Assembly (NCBI GenBank): GCA_023394415.1
Contig: JAEXAR010000040.1
Location: forward strand, 62,001-126,000
Direction: 5' to 3'
Source of the DNA: Bacteroidota bacterium
GTDB lineage: Bacteria > Bacteroidota > Bacteroidia > Flavobacteriales > Weeksellaceae
DNA: 64,000 bases
Of this stretch, positions 51,712 through 59,960 are shown one piece after another; position 1 is the stretch's first letter; every line of letters starts with the position of its first letter. The notes below the pieces were generated by a model. It was not told the origin of the DNA. It worked only from the letters and a program-made list of their open reading frames with translations, and did no database searches. The position numbers and the translations under genes were made by a program.

Positions 51712-52806
51712 TTAAAGTCTTATTTTAAATTTTTTTACTGCCAAAATAAACAGAGCTATCGTCATACCGGTGAGTATGAGGATGTGTTTCCAGATCACTT
51801 CAAGCCCGGTTCCTTTAATCATAATATTTTTCACAATTTCGTAATACCATTTTGAGGGTAAAACATTGGCAACTACCTGTAACGGCATTGGCATATTTTC
51901 AATGGGAAACATAAACCCGCTCAACATCACGGTTGGCAGCATCGTTCCGACAAGGGAAATCAGCATGGCATTCTGTTGGGAATCGGTTAAAATCGAAATT
52001 AAAATACCTATTAACAGATTGGTGATGATGAAAATAATACTTACTAAAAATAATAGAAACAGATTCCCTTTAATTGGTAAATCAAGCAGCGTTACACTCA
52101 AAATGATGATGGAAACCAAAATTAGCATCGACAAAATGAAATACGGAATGGCCTTTGCCAAAATAATGATGTAAGGTTTCATGGGGGATACGAGTAGCAC
52201 TTCCATAGTCCCGGTTTCTTTTTCGCGAACGATGGCAATGGCCGTCATCAATACACAAATGATCAATAGAATCAGTGCCATAACTCCGGGAACGAAGTTT
52301 GGTGCGCCTTTCAGTTGAGGATTATAGAGCATCCTGATTTCAGGAGTTACGCCCGAGAACTGTTGTGTGGTTTGTGTGTAATGTTCCAGAATAATATTGT
52401 TCATAAAATTCAGGATTTGGTTAGCAAAGTTGATGTCGGTGCCATCGGTAAGCAATTGAAGTTGCGCTTTTTTACCTGAAATAAAATTGTCCGAAAAATC
52501 ATCAGGAATCACTAATATCATTTTAATTTGACCTGATTTGAAGGCATCACGTGCTTCGTTAATAGAATTGAGATTCTTCTCAACATCAAAATATTGGTTG
52601 TAGTTGATTTTTGATATAAGTTCCGAGGAAGTTTGCGATTTATCGTGATCCAGAATGCCAATTTTAGTATTCTTAACCTCTGTACTTAAGGCAAAACCAA
52701 AGAGCAACACTTGCACAATCGGCATTCCTAAAAGGATGAGCAAAGTTCTTCTGTCACGCAAAACATGATAGAATTCTTTCCGTACAAAGGTTATTAACTG
52801 TTTCAT
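51712..52806 (-). CDS. ABC-2 permease of the efflux system, first subunit
   Basis: The 364-residue protein has the same layout as its partner: helix 1 (RTLLILLGMPIVQVLLFGFA), a periplasmic domain (residues 45-170) and a five-helix C-terminal part with VREKETGTMEVLLVSPMKPY and the late SGFMFPIENMP motif. It resembles YbhS. It is separated from the next permease by a 92-base repeat-filled gap and from the ATPase gene upstream by 221 bases of CACAGAG-type repeats. Confidence 0.9.
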   Translation of the reverse strand: MKQLITFVRKEFYHVLRDRRTLLILLGMPIVQVLLFGFALSTEVKNTKIGILDHDKSQTSSELISKINYNQYFDVEKNLNSINEARDAFKSGQIKMILVIPDDFSDNFISGKKAQLQLLTDGTDINFANQILNFMNNIILEHYTQTTQQFSGVTPEIRMLYNPQLKGAPNFVPGVMALILLIICVLMTAIAIVREKETGTMEVLLVSPMKPYIIILAKAIPYFILSMLILVSIIILSVTLLDLPIKGNLFLLFLVSIIFIITNLLIGILISILTDSQQNAMLISLVGTMLPTVMLSGFMFPIENMPMPLQVVANVLPSKWYYEIVKNIMIKGTGLEVIWKHILILTGMTIALFILAVKKFKIRL

Positions 52807-52814
52807 TTTATTTG

Positions 52815-53030
52815 TTTAACCACAGATTTCACGGAGTTTTCATTGCGTACACTGAGGGTTTCTTTATTTTCTATTTTTAAAACACAGAGGTCACAGAGTT
52901 TTCACCGAGGCCATTGAGGTTTTTTTTTGTAATTTTTATTTCACTGAACAAGCGGAGTTTAATTTTTTGCATTGCATTTTTGTTTCAAATATTAGTGCGC
53001 TCTGTGCCTTCTCCGTGTCTCCGTGGTTTA
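52815..53030. repeat. CACAGAG-type inverted repeat inside the efflux operon
   Basis: A left arm at 52815-52836 (AACCACAGATTTCACGGAG) and a right arm at 53011-53030 (CTCCGTGTCTCCGTGGTTTA) are imperfect reverse complements. Inner words CACAGAGGTCACAGAG (52883-52898) and CTCTGTGCC lie between them. The right arm includes the stop codon of the upstream ATPase gene. This is a known type of dispersed intergenic repeat in Bacteroidota. Confidence 0.75.
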
Positions 53031-53783
53031 ATCCGCGCTTCTTTTTGCGCCACGCGCGAGTTGATAAAACAAATCATCCATACTGTCGGTTTCAAATTGT
53101 TTTTTCAGATTTGCGGGTGTGTCCAGTGCTGCAATTTTTCCATCCACCATAATTGAAACGCGATCACAATATTCGGCTTCGTCCATGTAATGTGTGGTAA
53201 CGAATATTGTAATACCGTGGTTTGCCGCATCATAAATCATACTCCAGAATTGCCTTCTAGTTACAGGATCTACACCTCCAGTTGGTTCATCCAGAAAAAC
53301 AATTTCCGGATTGTGAAATATTGCCACCGAGAAAGCCAGCTTCTGTTTCCAACCCAAAGGAAGTTGGGAAACGAGTTTGTTTTTTTCGTTTTCTAATCCT
53401 AATTTATGAATGAGTTCAATACTTTTTTTCTTAAGTTCCTTTCTTTCGATTCCGTAAATGCCGCCGAAAAATTCTAGGTTTTCTTTCACGGTTAAATTTC
53501 CGTAAAGTGAAAATTTTTGGCTCATATAACCTATATTTTTCTTGATGTTTTCGGTGTCTTTATACACATCAAATCCTGCAACAGAAGCACTCCCCGAAGT
53601 TGGAACCGAAAGCCCACAAAACATCCTCATCGCCGTAGTTTTTCCTGCACCATTAGCTCCAAGGAATCCGAAAATTTCTCCTTTTTTTACCTCAAAACTG
53701 ATGTGATCAACAGCAGTGAAATTGCCAAATACTTTAGTAATATTCTCGGCTTTTATAGCGATATGTCTATCGGTGTTAATCAT
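53028..53783 (-). CDS. ABC transporter ATPase of the efflux system, second subunit
   Basis: The 251-residue form starts at the ATG at 53783; a TTG lies six bases upstream. It has Walker A GANGAGKTTAMR, Q-loop GYMSQKFSLYG, the altered signature QLPLGWKQKLAFSV, Walker B IVFLDEPTGGVDP and switch His VTTHYMDEAE. The LPLGWKQ signature is the form seen in one half of YbhF. Its start overlaps the stop of the other ATPase gene by 8 bases. Its C-terminal RGAKRSAD and stop run into a repeat, so the tail may be recent. Confidence 0.92.
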   Translation of the reverse strand: MINTDRHIAIKAENITKVFGNFTAVDHISFEVKKGEIFGFLGANGAGKTTAMRMFCGLSVPTSGSASVAGFDVYKDTENIKKNIGYMSQKFSLYGNLTVKENLEFFGGIYGIERKELKKKSIELIHKLGLENEKNKLVSQLPLGWKQKLAFSVAIFHNPEIVFLDEPTGGVDPVTRRQFWSMIYDAANHGITIFVTTHYMDEAEYCDRVSIMVDGKIAALDTPANLKKQFETDSMDDLFYQLARGAKRSAD

Positions 53784-54723
53784 TTTCAACTTTCAATTCT
53801 CCATTATTCGACAGTAAGCGTATAAAACTGTCTTCAATCGTTGCTTTTACCTCATTGATTTCTATGTTTTCAAATCCTTTCTTACGGAGAAAGGTTTCTA
53901 TTTCATTTAAACTAAAATTTTCGGTTTCTGCAGTGAGGTGCACGAATTCACCATAGGCATAAACATTTTTCTTTTTAGGAAAAGCCTGAAGAACTTTCAA
54001 AACCTCTGATGTTCTTCCCGCTTTGATTTTGAGCAGCAAATCCGGAAAGGAGTTGCTGATATTATCCGGCGTTTCAACCTGCAGAATTTTTCCATTTTGA
54101 ATTAGTGCAATTCGGTCACACAACGAGGCTTCGTCCATATAAGGTGTTGCAACAAGCATTGTTATTCCTTGTGTTTTCAGCTTTTTCAGCATTTCCCAAA
54201 ATTCTTTTCTCGAAACGGGATCAACGCCTGTGGTAGGTTCGTCCAAAAACAGAACTTTAGGTTTGTGAATCAAAGCACAACACAACGCCAATTTCTGTTT
54301 CATCCCACCTGAAAGTTTTCCGGCTTTTCGAGTTTTGAACGGTTCTATCTGAACATAAATGTCTTTTATTAAATCGTAATTTTCTTCAATGGTGGTGTTA
54401 AAAATACTTGCAAAAAATTCTAAATTTTCTTCAACCGATAAATCTTGATAGAGCGAAAAGCGTCCCGGCATATAACCCAGAATTTCCCTTATTTCTTTGA
54501 AATCTTTTACCATATCCAAACCTTCAATACTAGCAAAACCACTGTCTGGCAAAATTACCGTTGTCAGCATACGAAATATAGATGTTTTTCCGGCACCATC
54601 AGGACCAATAAGCCCGAAGATTTCACCCGGATTCACCTCAAAACTCACGTTGTCCACAGCAAGAATTTTTTCTTTTTTCTTGCCGTAGGTTTTGGAGAGA
54701 TGATGGACTTCTATACTTTTCAC
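53776..54723 (-). CDS. ABC transporter ATPase of the efflux system, first subunit
   Basis: The 315-residue protein starts with GTG. It has Walker A GPDGAGKTSIFR, Q-loop GYMPGRFSLYQ, canonical signature KLSGGMKQKLAL, Walker B VLFLDEPTTGVDP, and VATPYMDEAS in the switch region, where the usual His is replaced by Pro (ATPY for TTHY). The missing switch His suggests a degenerate catalytic site in an asymmetric ATPase pair, an inference that fits the complementary changes in the partner. It carries a C-terminal extension of about 80 residues. Confidence 0.92.
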   Translation of the reverse strand: MKSIEVHHLSKTYGKKKEKILAVDNVSFEVNPGEIFGLIGPDGAGKTSIFRMLTTVILPDSGFASIEGLDMVKDFKEIREILGYMPGRFSLYQDLSVEENLEFFASIFNTTIEENYDLIKDIYVQIEPFKTRKAGKLSGGMKQKLALCCALIHKPKVLFLDEPTTGVDPVSRKEFWEMLKKLKTQGITMLVATPYMDEASLCDRIALIQNGKILQVETPDNISNSFPDLLLKIKAGRTSEVLKVLQAFPKKKNVYAYGEFVHLTAETENFSLNEIETFLRKKGFENIEINEVKATIEDSFIRLLSNNGELKVEND

Positions 54724-54851
54724 TATATTTTTCTATTATATTCTGTAAGAAATTTACAAACTTTAATCAGCCTTAACGTCAATTTAACCAATTTGCTTGC
54801 TAAGATATTTTCTTACATCACATTTCATTTTCAATTATCAACTTTCCATTT

Positions 54852-55826
54852 TTAATTAAACTTAACGTCTGCATACATTCCTATTTTCAAAAAACCGTCG
54901 TTTTTCACGTGGATTTTTGCAGCGTAAACGAGGTTGGCTCTTTCGTTTTTGGTCTGTATGGTTTTTGGGGTAAATTCTGCTTTGGAGCTAATCCAGTAAA
55001 GGTTTCCGGGAAGTTCTTTGGTTTTTCCGTTTCCTGAATCAATCAATACTTTTACTTGTTTTCCAATTTTTACATTTCCAAGCTGGTCTCCGGTGATGAA
55101 GGTTTTTAAAGTCATTACGTCCAGACTTGCAATTTTGAAAATTGGTTTTCCAATCGTAGCAAATTCTCCTGCATTGGAATATTTGGTTAATACCATTCCG
55201 GAAATTGGACTTTCTATTATGTTGTTTTTCAGCTGTTCATCGATTTGTTGCACGCGTTTTTCCGTAGGTTCTCTTTCGCTTAAAACAGCTCGGTTTTGAA
55301 TGGAAACGTTTTCTTTTGCAGCATTAATCTGCTGATTTAAGGTGGAAAGTTGAGTTTGTGCAGCGGAAATCTGTCTCTGAATGACTTCTACCTGTCCATT
55401 AGCGTCGTCGAGTTGTTTGCGTGTAGCAGCATCAGCACGAACGAGATTTGAAGTTCTGTTACGTTCACGAACAGCGTTTTGTAACTGTTCCTGAAGCACC
55501 GAAATATTTTCTTTCTGCGAATGAATCTGCGATTGCAGCACTTTAATTTGTGGTACAGCAGAACCAGTTTTTTGTTCGATGGCGCCAATACTTGCTTCGA
55601 TTTGCTCTTTTTGCAATTCCACACTTTTAGGGTCTATCAAACCTACTTTTTGGTTTTTATCTAGCTCCATCCCTTCATTCACGTTCAACTCTAGTATAGT
55701 GCCGTTGGCTTTTGCGGTTACCATTACTTCATCGGCTTCAAAAGTCCCTGAAGCATCATAATCGCCCTGCGAATTTTTGCAGGAAAGAACAGAGAAAAGC
55801 AGGGACAGAATTATTATTTTTTTCAT
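54852..55826 (-). CDS. HlyD-family periplasmic adaptor, lipoprotein form
   Basis: The 324-residue form starts at the ATG at 55826, giving a lipoprotein signal KKIIILSLLFSVLSC with Cys16. The mature protein has a biotinyl-lipoyl half (FEADEVMVTAKANGTILELN), a long coiled coil (about residues 80-200: KEQIEASIGAIEQKTGSAVP, GQVEVIQRQISAAQTQLSTL) and the second lipoyl half with ESPISGMVLTKYSNAGEF. This is the membrane fusion subunit that joins inner membrane permeases to the TolC-like channel, as YbhG does. It lies 128 bases before the ATPase gene in transcription order. Confidence 0.92.
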   Translation of the reverse strand: MKKIIILSLLFSVLSCKNSQGDYDASGTFEADEVMVTAKANGTILELNVNEGMELDKNQKVGLIDPKSVELQKEQIEASIGAIEQKTGSAVPQIKVLQSQIHSQKENISVLQEQLQNAVRERNRTSNLVRADAATRKQLDDANGQVEVIQRQISAAQTQLSTLNQQINAAKENVSIQNRAVLSEREPTEKRVQQIDEQLKNNIIESPISGMVLTKYSNAGEFATIGKPIFKIASLDVMTLKTFITGDQLGNVKIGKQVKVLIDSGNGKTKELPGNLYWISSKAEFTPKTIQTKNERANLVYAAKIHVKNDGFLKIGMYADVKFN

Positions 55827-55877
55827 TTTGGTTATAGTTGATGGTGTCAGTTGATAACTATTTGAAGATTTCAATTT

Positions 55878-57125
55878 TCAATTGTTTAGTTGTGCTTTCA
55901 AATTATATTGTGTCAGCAGATACTGTATTTCATGTAGAATTCTTTGGTTTTTAGCGCGGTCGAGCTCATTAACTTCACGAAGATAGTCGCTGGTAGTGAT
56001 AACGCCGTTTTCTAGTTGTGCCAAGGATGCTCTACGTATGCTTTCGCGTAAGGCAATTAGTTCATTGTCGGTGTCAATCAATTTTTGAATTTTTTCGAGT
56101 TCGTTATTGTTTTGTATGGTTTGAAACTGCTGATTGAAGAGGAAGTTTTTTTTCTGTATTTCGATTTCTTGTTTCTGAATGTCGAGTAAGGCAAGATCAT
56201 TCTTTTTAGTATAATATCCGGTTATTGGAATGTTTAACCGAATCCCACCTATGTAAAACACATTGAATTCATTTTTCAGCATATTGAAGCCTGGTTTTCC
56301 GTAGCCACCTTGGAAGAATGCACCGATTTTTGGTAAATTTTTAGAGTGGATGATGGTTTTTTGAGTTTCCAAAGCATTTTCCTGAAGGTCGAAAAGCTTC
56401 AGTTCCGAGCGGTTGTTTTGATTTTCTACTAATATTCTTTCCGGTTTCTGAAGTTTTATGTTTTCATCTAAAGGTTTATTGATGAACACTGAAAGCATAT
56501 TTATAAAACTTTTTTTAATAGTTTGAAGCTCAATCTGTTTTTGTTCCAAGTTGATCATTTGTGCTTTCAGAACATCTACGTTGCTTCTCAAAATTATGCC
56601 GTTCTTAAGTTGTGCTTCAGCTTTTTTCAGTGCGTTTTTGATGTCGGCTTTTGTGAGATTGGTCTGCTCAATTTGTTCATCGGTTTGCAATGCTCCAAAA
56701 TAAATTTGGTTGATGCGTTCTTCAAGTTTGTCGGTTTCCACCTCGGTTTTCAGCATTTCAATTTCAGAAGTTATTGCTACCATTTTCTTTTGATTGGTAA
56801 TCGTTCCGCCATCATAAATGGTCTGCTGAACGTCTGCAAAAACTTTATACTGATCTTTGCTTAAGGGTTCAATTGTCATATTGGGCAGTTTTATTGGCAG
56901 TTCTGTCACTTCATTCTGATAAGTTGCTTGTGCTACAATGTTGATTTGTGGAAGCCAACCTTTAGAGGCATTTTGGATATTATACTGTTTGGTTTTCGCA
57001 ATTAAATCATGGCGTTTTATCAACGGATAATTCTCTTTTGCTAGGGAATATGCCTCTTCCAATGTCAATGTCTGTGAATTTGCAGTGAAGAACAGAAAGA
57101 GAAATAAATATTTTAGAGTTTTCAT
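55878..57125 (-). CDS. TolC-family outer membrane efflux channel
   Basis: The 415-residue protein has a signal peptide (LKYLFLFLFFTANS, then QTLTLEEAYSLAKENYP) and two OEP repeats of long helices with alternating strands (SKGWLPQINIVAQATYQNEV, IRLNIPITGYYTKKNDLALL). It is near the usual TolC length. It forms the outer membrane duct of the tripartite pump. It comes right after tetR in the operon, 45 bases downstream of the regulator's stop codon. Confidence 0.92.
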   Translation of the reverse strand: MKTLKYLFLFLFFTANSQTLTLEEAYSLAKENYPLIKRHDLIAKTKQYNIQNASKGWLPQINIVAQATYQNEVTELPIKLPNMTIEPLSKDQYKVFADVQQTIYDGGTITNQKKMVAITSEIEMLKTEVETDKLEERINQIYFGALQTDEQIEQTNLTKADIKNALKKAEAQLKNGIILRSNVDVLKAQMINLEQKQIELQTIKKSFINMLSVFINKPLDENIKLQKPERILVENQNNRSELKLFDLQENALETQKTIIHSKNLPKIGAFFQGGYGKPGFNMLKNEFNVFYIGGIRLNIPITGYYTKKNDLALLDIQKQEIEIQKKNFLFNQQFQTIQNNNELEKIQKLIDTDNELIALRESIRRASLAQLENGVITTSDYLREVNELDRAKNQRILHEIQYLLTQYNLKAQLNN

Positions 57126-57170
57126 TGTAATACGTGTTCTAAATTATTTTTGCTGATTGAAAAAGCTGTT

Positions 57171-57773
57171 TCAATTTTGGAGCATTGTTTTTATCCAGAC
57201 GGGAACCAGTTTTCTTCGTTCAGTGATGAAGGTTGAAAACTCCTCTTCATTCATCACATTAAAGCCATTCAGAATAGGTTTTGCTACAAATGGAAAAACC
57301 GTCATACTCAAATAGTTGAGCAAAAAATGAAATGGATTAAAATCAGGTCTTTGCTCTTTAATCTGATGAATCAGGTGTGAATCTTTTATAACTTTATCAA
57401 TGGGTAAATATGATGTGATATCAGAATTTTTCTTCTGTATTTCGCTGATGATGAAAAGAGGAAGATTAGGGTTTTTGGTTAGAATATCAAAATATTTTTC
57501 GGTTGCCAAATCTATTTTCTCGGCTAAAGAAGTTTTCTGATTGGTTACAATCGGTATTATTTGTCCGAATAGTAGAATTATTTTTACCTTCATCACCTGC
57601 TCAAATAATTTTTCTTTACTTCTGAAATAGTAATTGAGCAGCGCTAGGTTTATTCCTGCTTCGTCTGCAATATCACGAGTTCTTGTTCCGGCAAACCCCT
57701 TTTCAGTAAATACCTTTGAGGCGGCGAGAAGAATTTTGTCTTCGGTGGAAAGTTCTGTTTGGTTTTCAGCCAT
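57171..57773 (-). CDS. TetR-family transcriptional regulator of the efflux operon
   Basis: The 200-residue protein has an N-terminal TetR helix-turn-helix: EDKILLAASKVFTEKGFAGT, RTRDIADEAGINLALLNYYF and RSKEKLFEQVM (residues 10-65). A ligand-binding helical domain with a TetR_C-like part (FHFLLNYLSMTVFPFVAKPI) follows. As the first gene of the operon it probably represses itself and the pump. A 12-base direct repeat over the promoter is a candidate operator. The inducer is unknown. Confidence 0.92.
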   Translation of the reverse strand: MAENQTELSTEDKILLAASKVFTEKGFAGTRTRDIADEAGINLALLNYYFRSKEKLFEQVMKVKIILLFGQIIPIVTNQKTSLAEKIDLATEKYFDILTKNPNLPLFIISEIQKKNSDITSYLPIDKVIKDSHLIHQIKEQRPDFNPFHFLLNYLSMTVFPFVAKPILNGFNVMNEEEFSTFITERRKLVPVWIKTMLQN

Positions 57774-57792
57774 TTCTAAAATTTTGATATAA

Positions 57793-57824
57793 CAAATGTA
57801 CGTTTAATTTTCTGATTTAAACAA
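57793..57824 (-). promoter_or_regulatory. Promoter of the tetR-efflux operon
   Basis: On the minus strand: -33 TTG (57824-57822) and -7 TACATTTG (57800-57793), spacer 21 bases. It drives tetR and the pump genes and overlaps the candidate operator. Confidence 0.6.
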
Positions 57825-57839
57825 ATTATTTAAACAAAT
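57815..57839 (-). promoter_or_regulatory. Candidate TetR operator: 12-base direct repeat
   Basis: ATTTAAACAAAT occurs at 57815-57826 and 57828-57839. The first copy covers the -33 element of the tetR promoter. TTTAAA at the core of each copy is self-complementary, as expected for a dimeric repressor. No binding data. Confidence 0.5.
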
Positions 57840-57927
57840 GATTAATTGATTTAATAAAAGTTTGGCGCGAGCGAAGCGAGCGTCGAAGAGTTTGGCTGTA
57901 AATTTTAGAATTTGAATGTGAAATTCA

Positions 57928-58380
57928 TTACGACAAACCGTAATATGGTAAGTTAGAGTTTAAGTATTCATCCATTCTTTTTCTCGTTCCCGGTGAAGTT
58001 TTATCTGGAAGTTGGGTGGGATCAAAATATCTGAAATCTTCTATTTCTTTGTCTTTCATTTCTGGTTCAGTAAAATTTTCTGAGGTAAAAACCACAATAC
58101 TGTCACTTTTTCCCTCGTAAAAGTTATTGTAAATCCCCAGAAGTTTCAAATCAAAAATTGTAATGCCAAGTTCTTCTTGCAATTCTCGACGTATTGCCTG
58201 CTCATAAGTTTCATTCTTTTTTAATCCGCCACCTGGAATAAACCACGATTCTAAATAAGTATGTTTCACTAAAAGAATTTTGCCTTCTCTTACCAAAATA
58301 GCTCTTGCTCCAGCGGTTCTAGGCTTTAGGATTTTTGAAAAAGCAGTATAAAGTTTGTGCACCAGTTTAGTGATATTCAA
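57928..58380 (-). CDS. NUDIX hydrolase
   Basis: The 150-residue protein starts with TTG. It has the Nudix box at residues 50-72 (GGGLKKNETYEQAIRRELQE then ELGI), with the metal-binding REXXEE, and an upstream strand GARAILVREGKILLVKHTYL. The family cleaves nucleoside diphosphates linked to another group X; the substrate here is unknown. It is a stand-alone gene downstream of the nuo terminator. Confidence 0.88.
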   Translation of the reverse strand: MNITKLVHKLYTAFSKILKPRTAGARAILVREGKILLVKHTYLESWFIPGGGLKKNETYEQAIRRELQEELGITIFDLKLLGIYNNFYEGKSDSIVVFTSENFTEPEMKDKEIEDFRYFDPTQLPDKTSPGTRKRMDEYLNSNLPYYGLS

Positions 58381-58419
58381 TTTATAAAGATAATTTTTTT
58401 ATCATAATGCTTCTTTGCA

Positions 58420-58454
58420 GAAAAGAGAAAACCCTTTCAAATCTGAAAGGGTTT
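58420..58454 (-). terminator. Terminator of the nuo operon
   Basis: Stem AAACCCTTTCA / TGAAAGGGTTT (58429-58439 and 58444-58454) with a 4-base loop and a U-rich run on the minus strand, 22 bases after nuoN. Confidence 0.86.
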
Positions 58455-58475
58455 CTTATATTATTTTCCAATTTT

Positions 58476-59855
58476 TTATGAGGCAAACTGCATTGCAAAC
58501 AAATCCGGAAATACTCCCAGCGCAACAATGACTACAATAATGAATATAGCTAAAATGTTGTAGGTGAGAGTTACTCTTTCAGAAGTTTTAAAACTGCTTT
58601 CTTTGAAGAAAAACATTGCAATAATAAGCCTTAAATAGTAGGCAATGGATATGGCTGAACCTAAAATAGCAACCAAAACCAAAAAAGCGGCACCATTCAT
58701 GGCCTGTGCAAATAGAGCAAATTTTGCCATAAAACCAACAGTTAAAGGAATTCCCGCCATTGATAGCATTGATATTGCACCCACAACTGCTAATATTGGT
58801 TCTGATTTTGCCAAACCTTTAAATGCATTGTATGAAGTTTCTCTTTTCAGCTTTTCCACCCAGATCAAAGTCATCATTACGCCAATAGTTGCTAATGAAT
58901 AGGCGAAAAGATAAAATGCCAAATTATAGGTTGAAAGATTATTGATTCCAAAGAAAATTAGTGCGATATAACCGGCGTGTGAAACAGATGAATATGCAAG
59001 CATACGTTTAGCGTTGGTTTGTGCCAATCCCATCGCATTAGCAAGGAATAAAGTAATTATTACCAATACACCCATAATGTTGAACCATTCATCATACACC
59101 CCGATGAAAGCAATAGTCATCAATCTGAAGAAGGCATAGAATCCGGATATCTTTACTACACTCATCATAAAAGTAGTAATAAGTGATGGTGAACCTTGAT
59201 ATACATCTGGACTCCACATATGGAACGGTGCTAAAGCAACTTTAAACGCCATGGCTGCGACCATCAGAATTACGCCTAAAATAAGCATCAAATCTCCAGG
59301 AAATTTCCCTGCATAAGCATGGATTTTGTAAAGATCAAAAGTTCCGGAAGTTCCGTAGATTAAGGTGATTCCGAACAACAAAAATCCAGTTGCGAAGGCT
59401 CCCATCAGGAAATATTTTAACGAAGCTTCGTTAGAACGTAGATCAGTCTTATTGGCTCCAGCCATTACATATAAAGGAATGGAAAGGATTTCAATACCTA
59501 GGAATAATGTTACTAAATTTTGGTATCCAAAAAGAACAATTCCGCCACATAATGCAAACAACATCAGTGCATAAAGTTCAGATTGGTGGCTTCTGTGGTT
59601 GCTTAATGCAAATCCGCCCATAAAGAAAATCAGTAGCGTAATCACTATAGAAATTCTTGTGAAAAGTGCTGTATTAGCACCAAATTCGAACATATTTCGA
59701 TATTGGGCAAAGAACTGCGCTTCTGGCAGATAACTCACATAAAGGGCAATCAGCAAACCAGCAATTCCTACATACCTTGCGAATTTTCCCTGTTGAAAAA
59801 CTCCGGTAAATAGAGCTATTACGGCAGTAAGGAATACAATAATTAAAACACTCAT
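58476..59855 (-). CDS. nuoN: NADH-quinone oxidoreductase subunit N
   Basis: The 459-residue membrane protein has about 14 helices and belongs to the Mrp-like antiporter family of complex I. Visible pieces are FLGIEILSIPLYVMAGANKT, SLKYFLMGAFATGFLLFGI with the conserved Lys, ALAPFHMWSPDVYQGSPSLI, KRMLAYSSVSHAGYIALI and AGIPLTVGFMAKFALFAQAM. It forms one of the three proton channels of complex I in the inner membrane. It is the last gene of the operon. A 105-base gap holding a dispersed repeat separates it from nuoM. Confidence 0.95.
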   Translation of the reverse strand: MSVLIIVFLTAVIALFTGVFQQGKFARYVGIAGLLIALYVSYLPEAQFFAQYRNMFEFGANTALFTRISIVITLLIFFMGGFALSNHRSHQSELYALMLFALCGGIVLFGYQNLVTLFLGIEILSIPLYVMAGANKTDLRSNEASLKYFLMGAFATGFLLFGITLIYGTSGTFDLYKIHAYAGKFPGDLMLILGVILMVAAMAFKVALAPFHMWSPDVYQGSPSLITTFMMSVVKISGFYAFFRLMTIAFIGVYDEWFNIMGVLVIITLFLANAMGLAQTNAKRMLAYSSVSHAGYIALIFFGINNLSTYNLAFYLFAYSLATIGVMMTLIWVEKLKRETSYNAFKGLAKSEPILAVVGAISMLSMAGIPLTVGFMAKFALFAQAMNGAAFLVLVAILGSAISIAYYLRLIIAMFFFKESSFKTSERVTLTYNILAIFIIVVIVALGVFPDLFAMQFAS

Positions 59856-59867
59856 ATTATTGATTTG

Positions 59868-59900
59868 AAATTCGACCCTTCGACAGGCTTAGGGTGACAT
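59868..59900. repeat. Short dispersed repeat between nuoM and nuoN
   Basis: Contains CCCTTCGACAGGCTTAGGGT, a semi-palindrome (CCCT ... AGGG, TTCGACAG core) that resembles a repeat seen between genes in many Bacteroidota. GC-rich against AT-rich surroundings. Confidence 0.5.
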
Positions 59901-59960
59901 TTTTAATATTATTTATTTGAAAATTTCTTACTTGGGTTGCAAGAAATCATTCATTTATTT

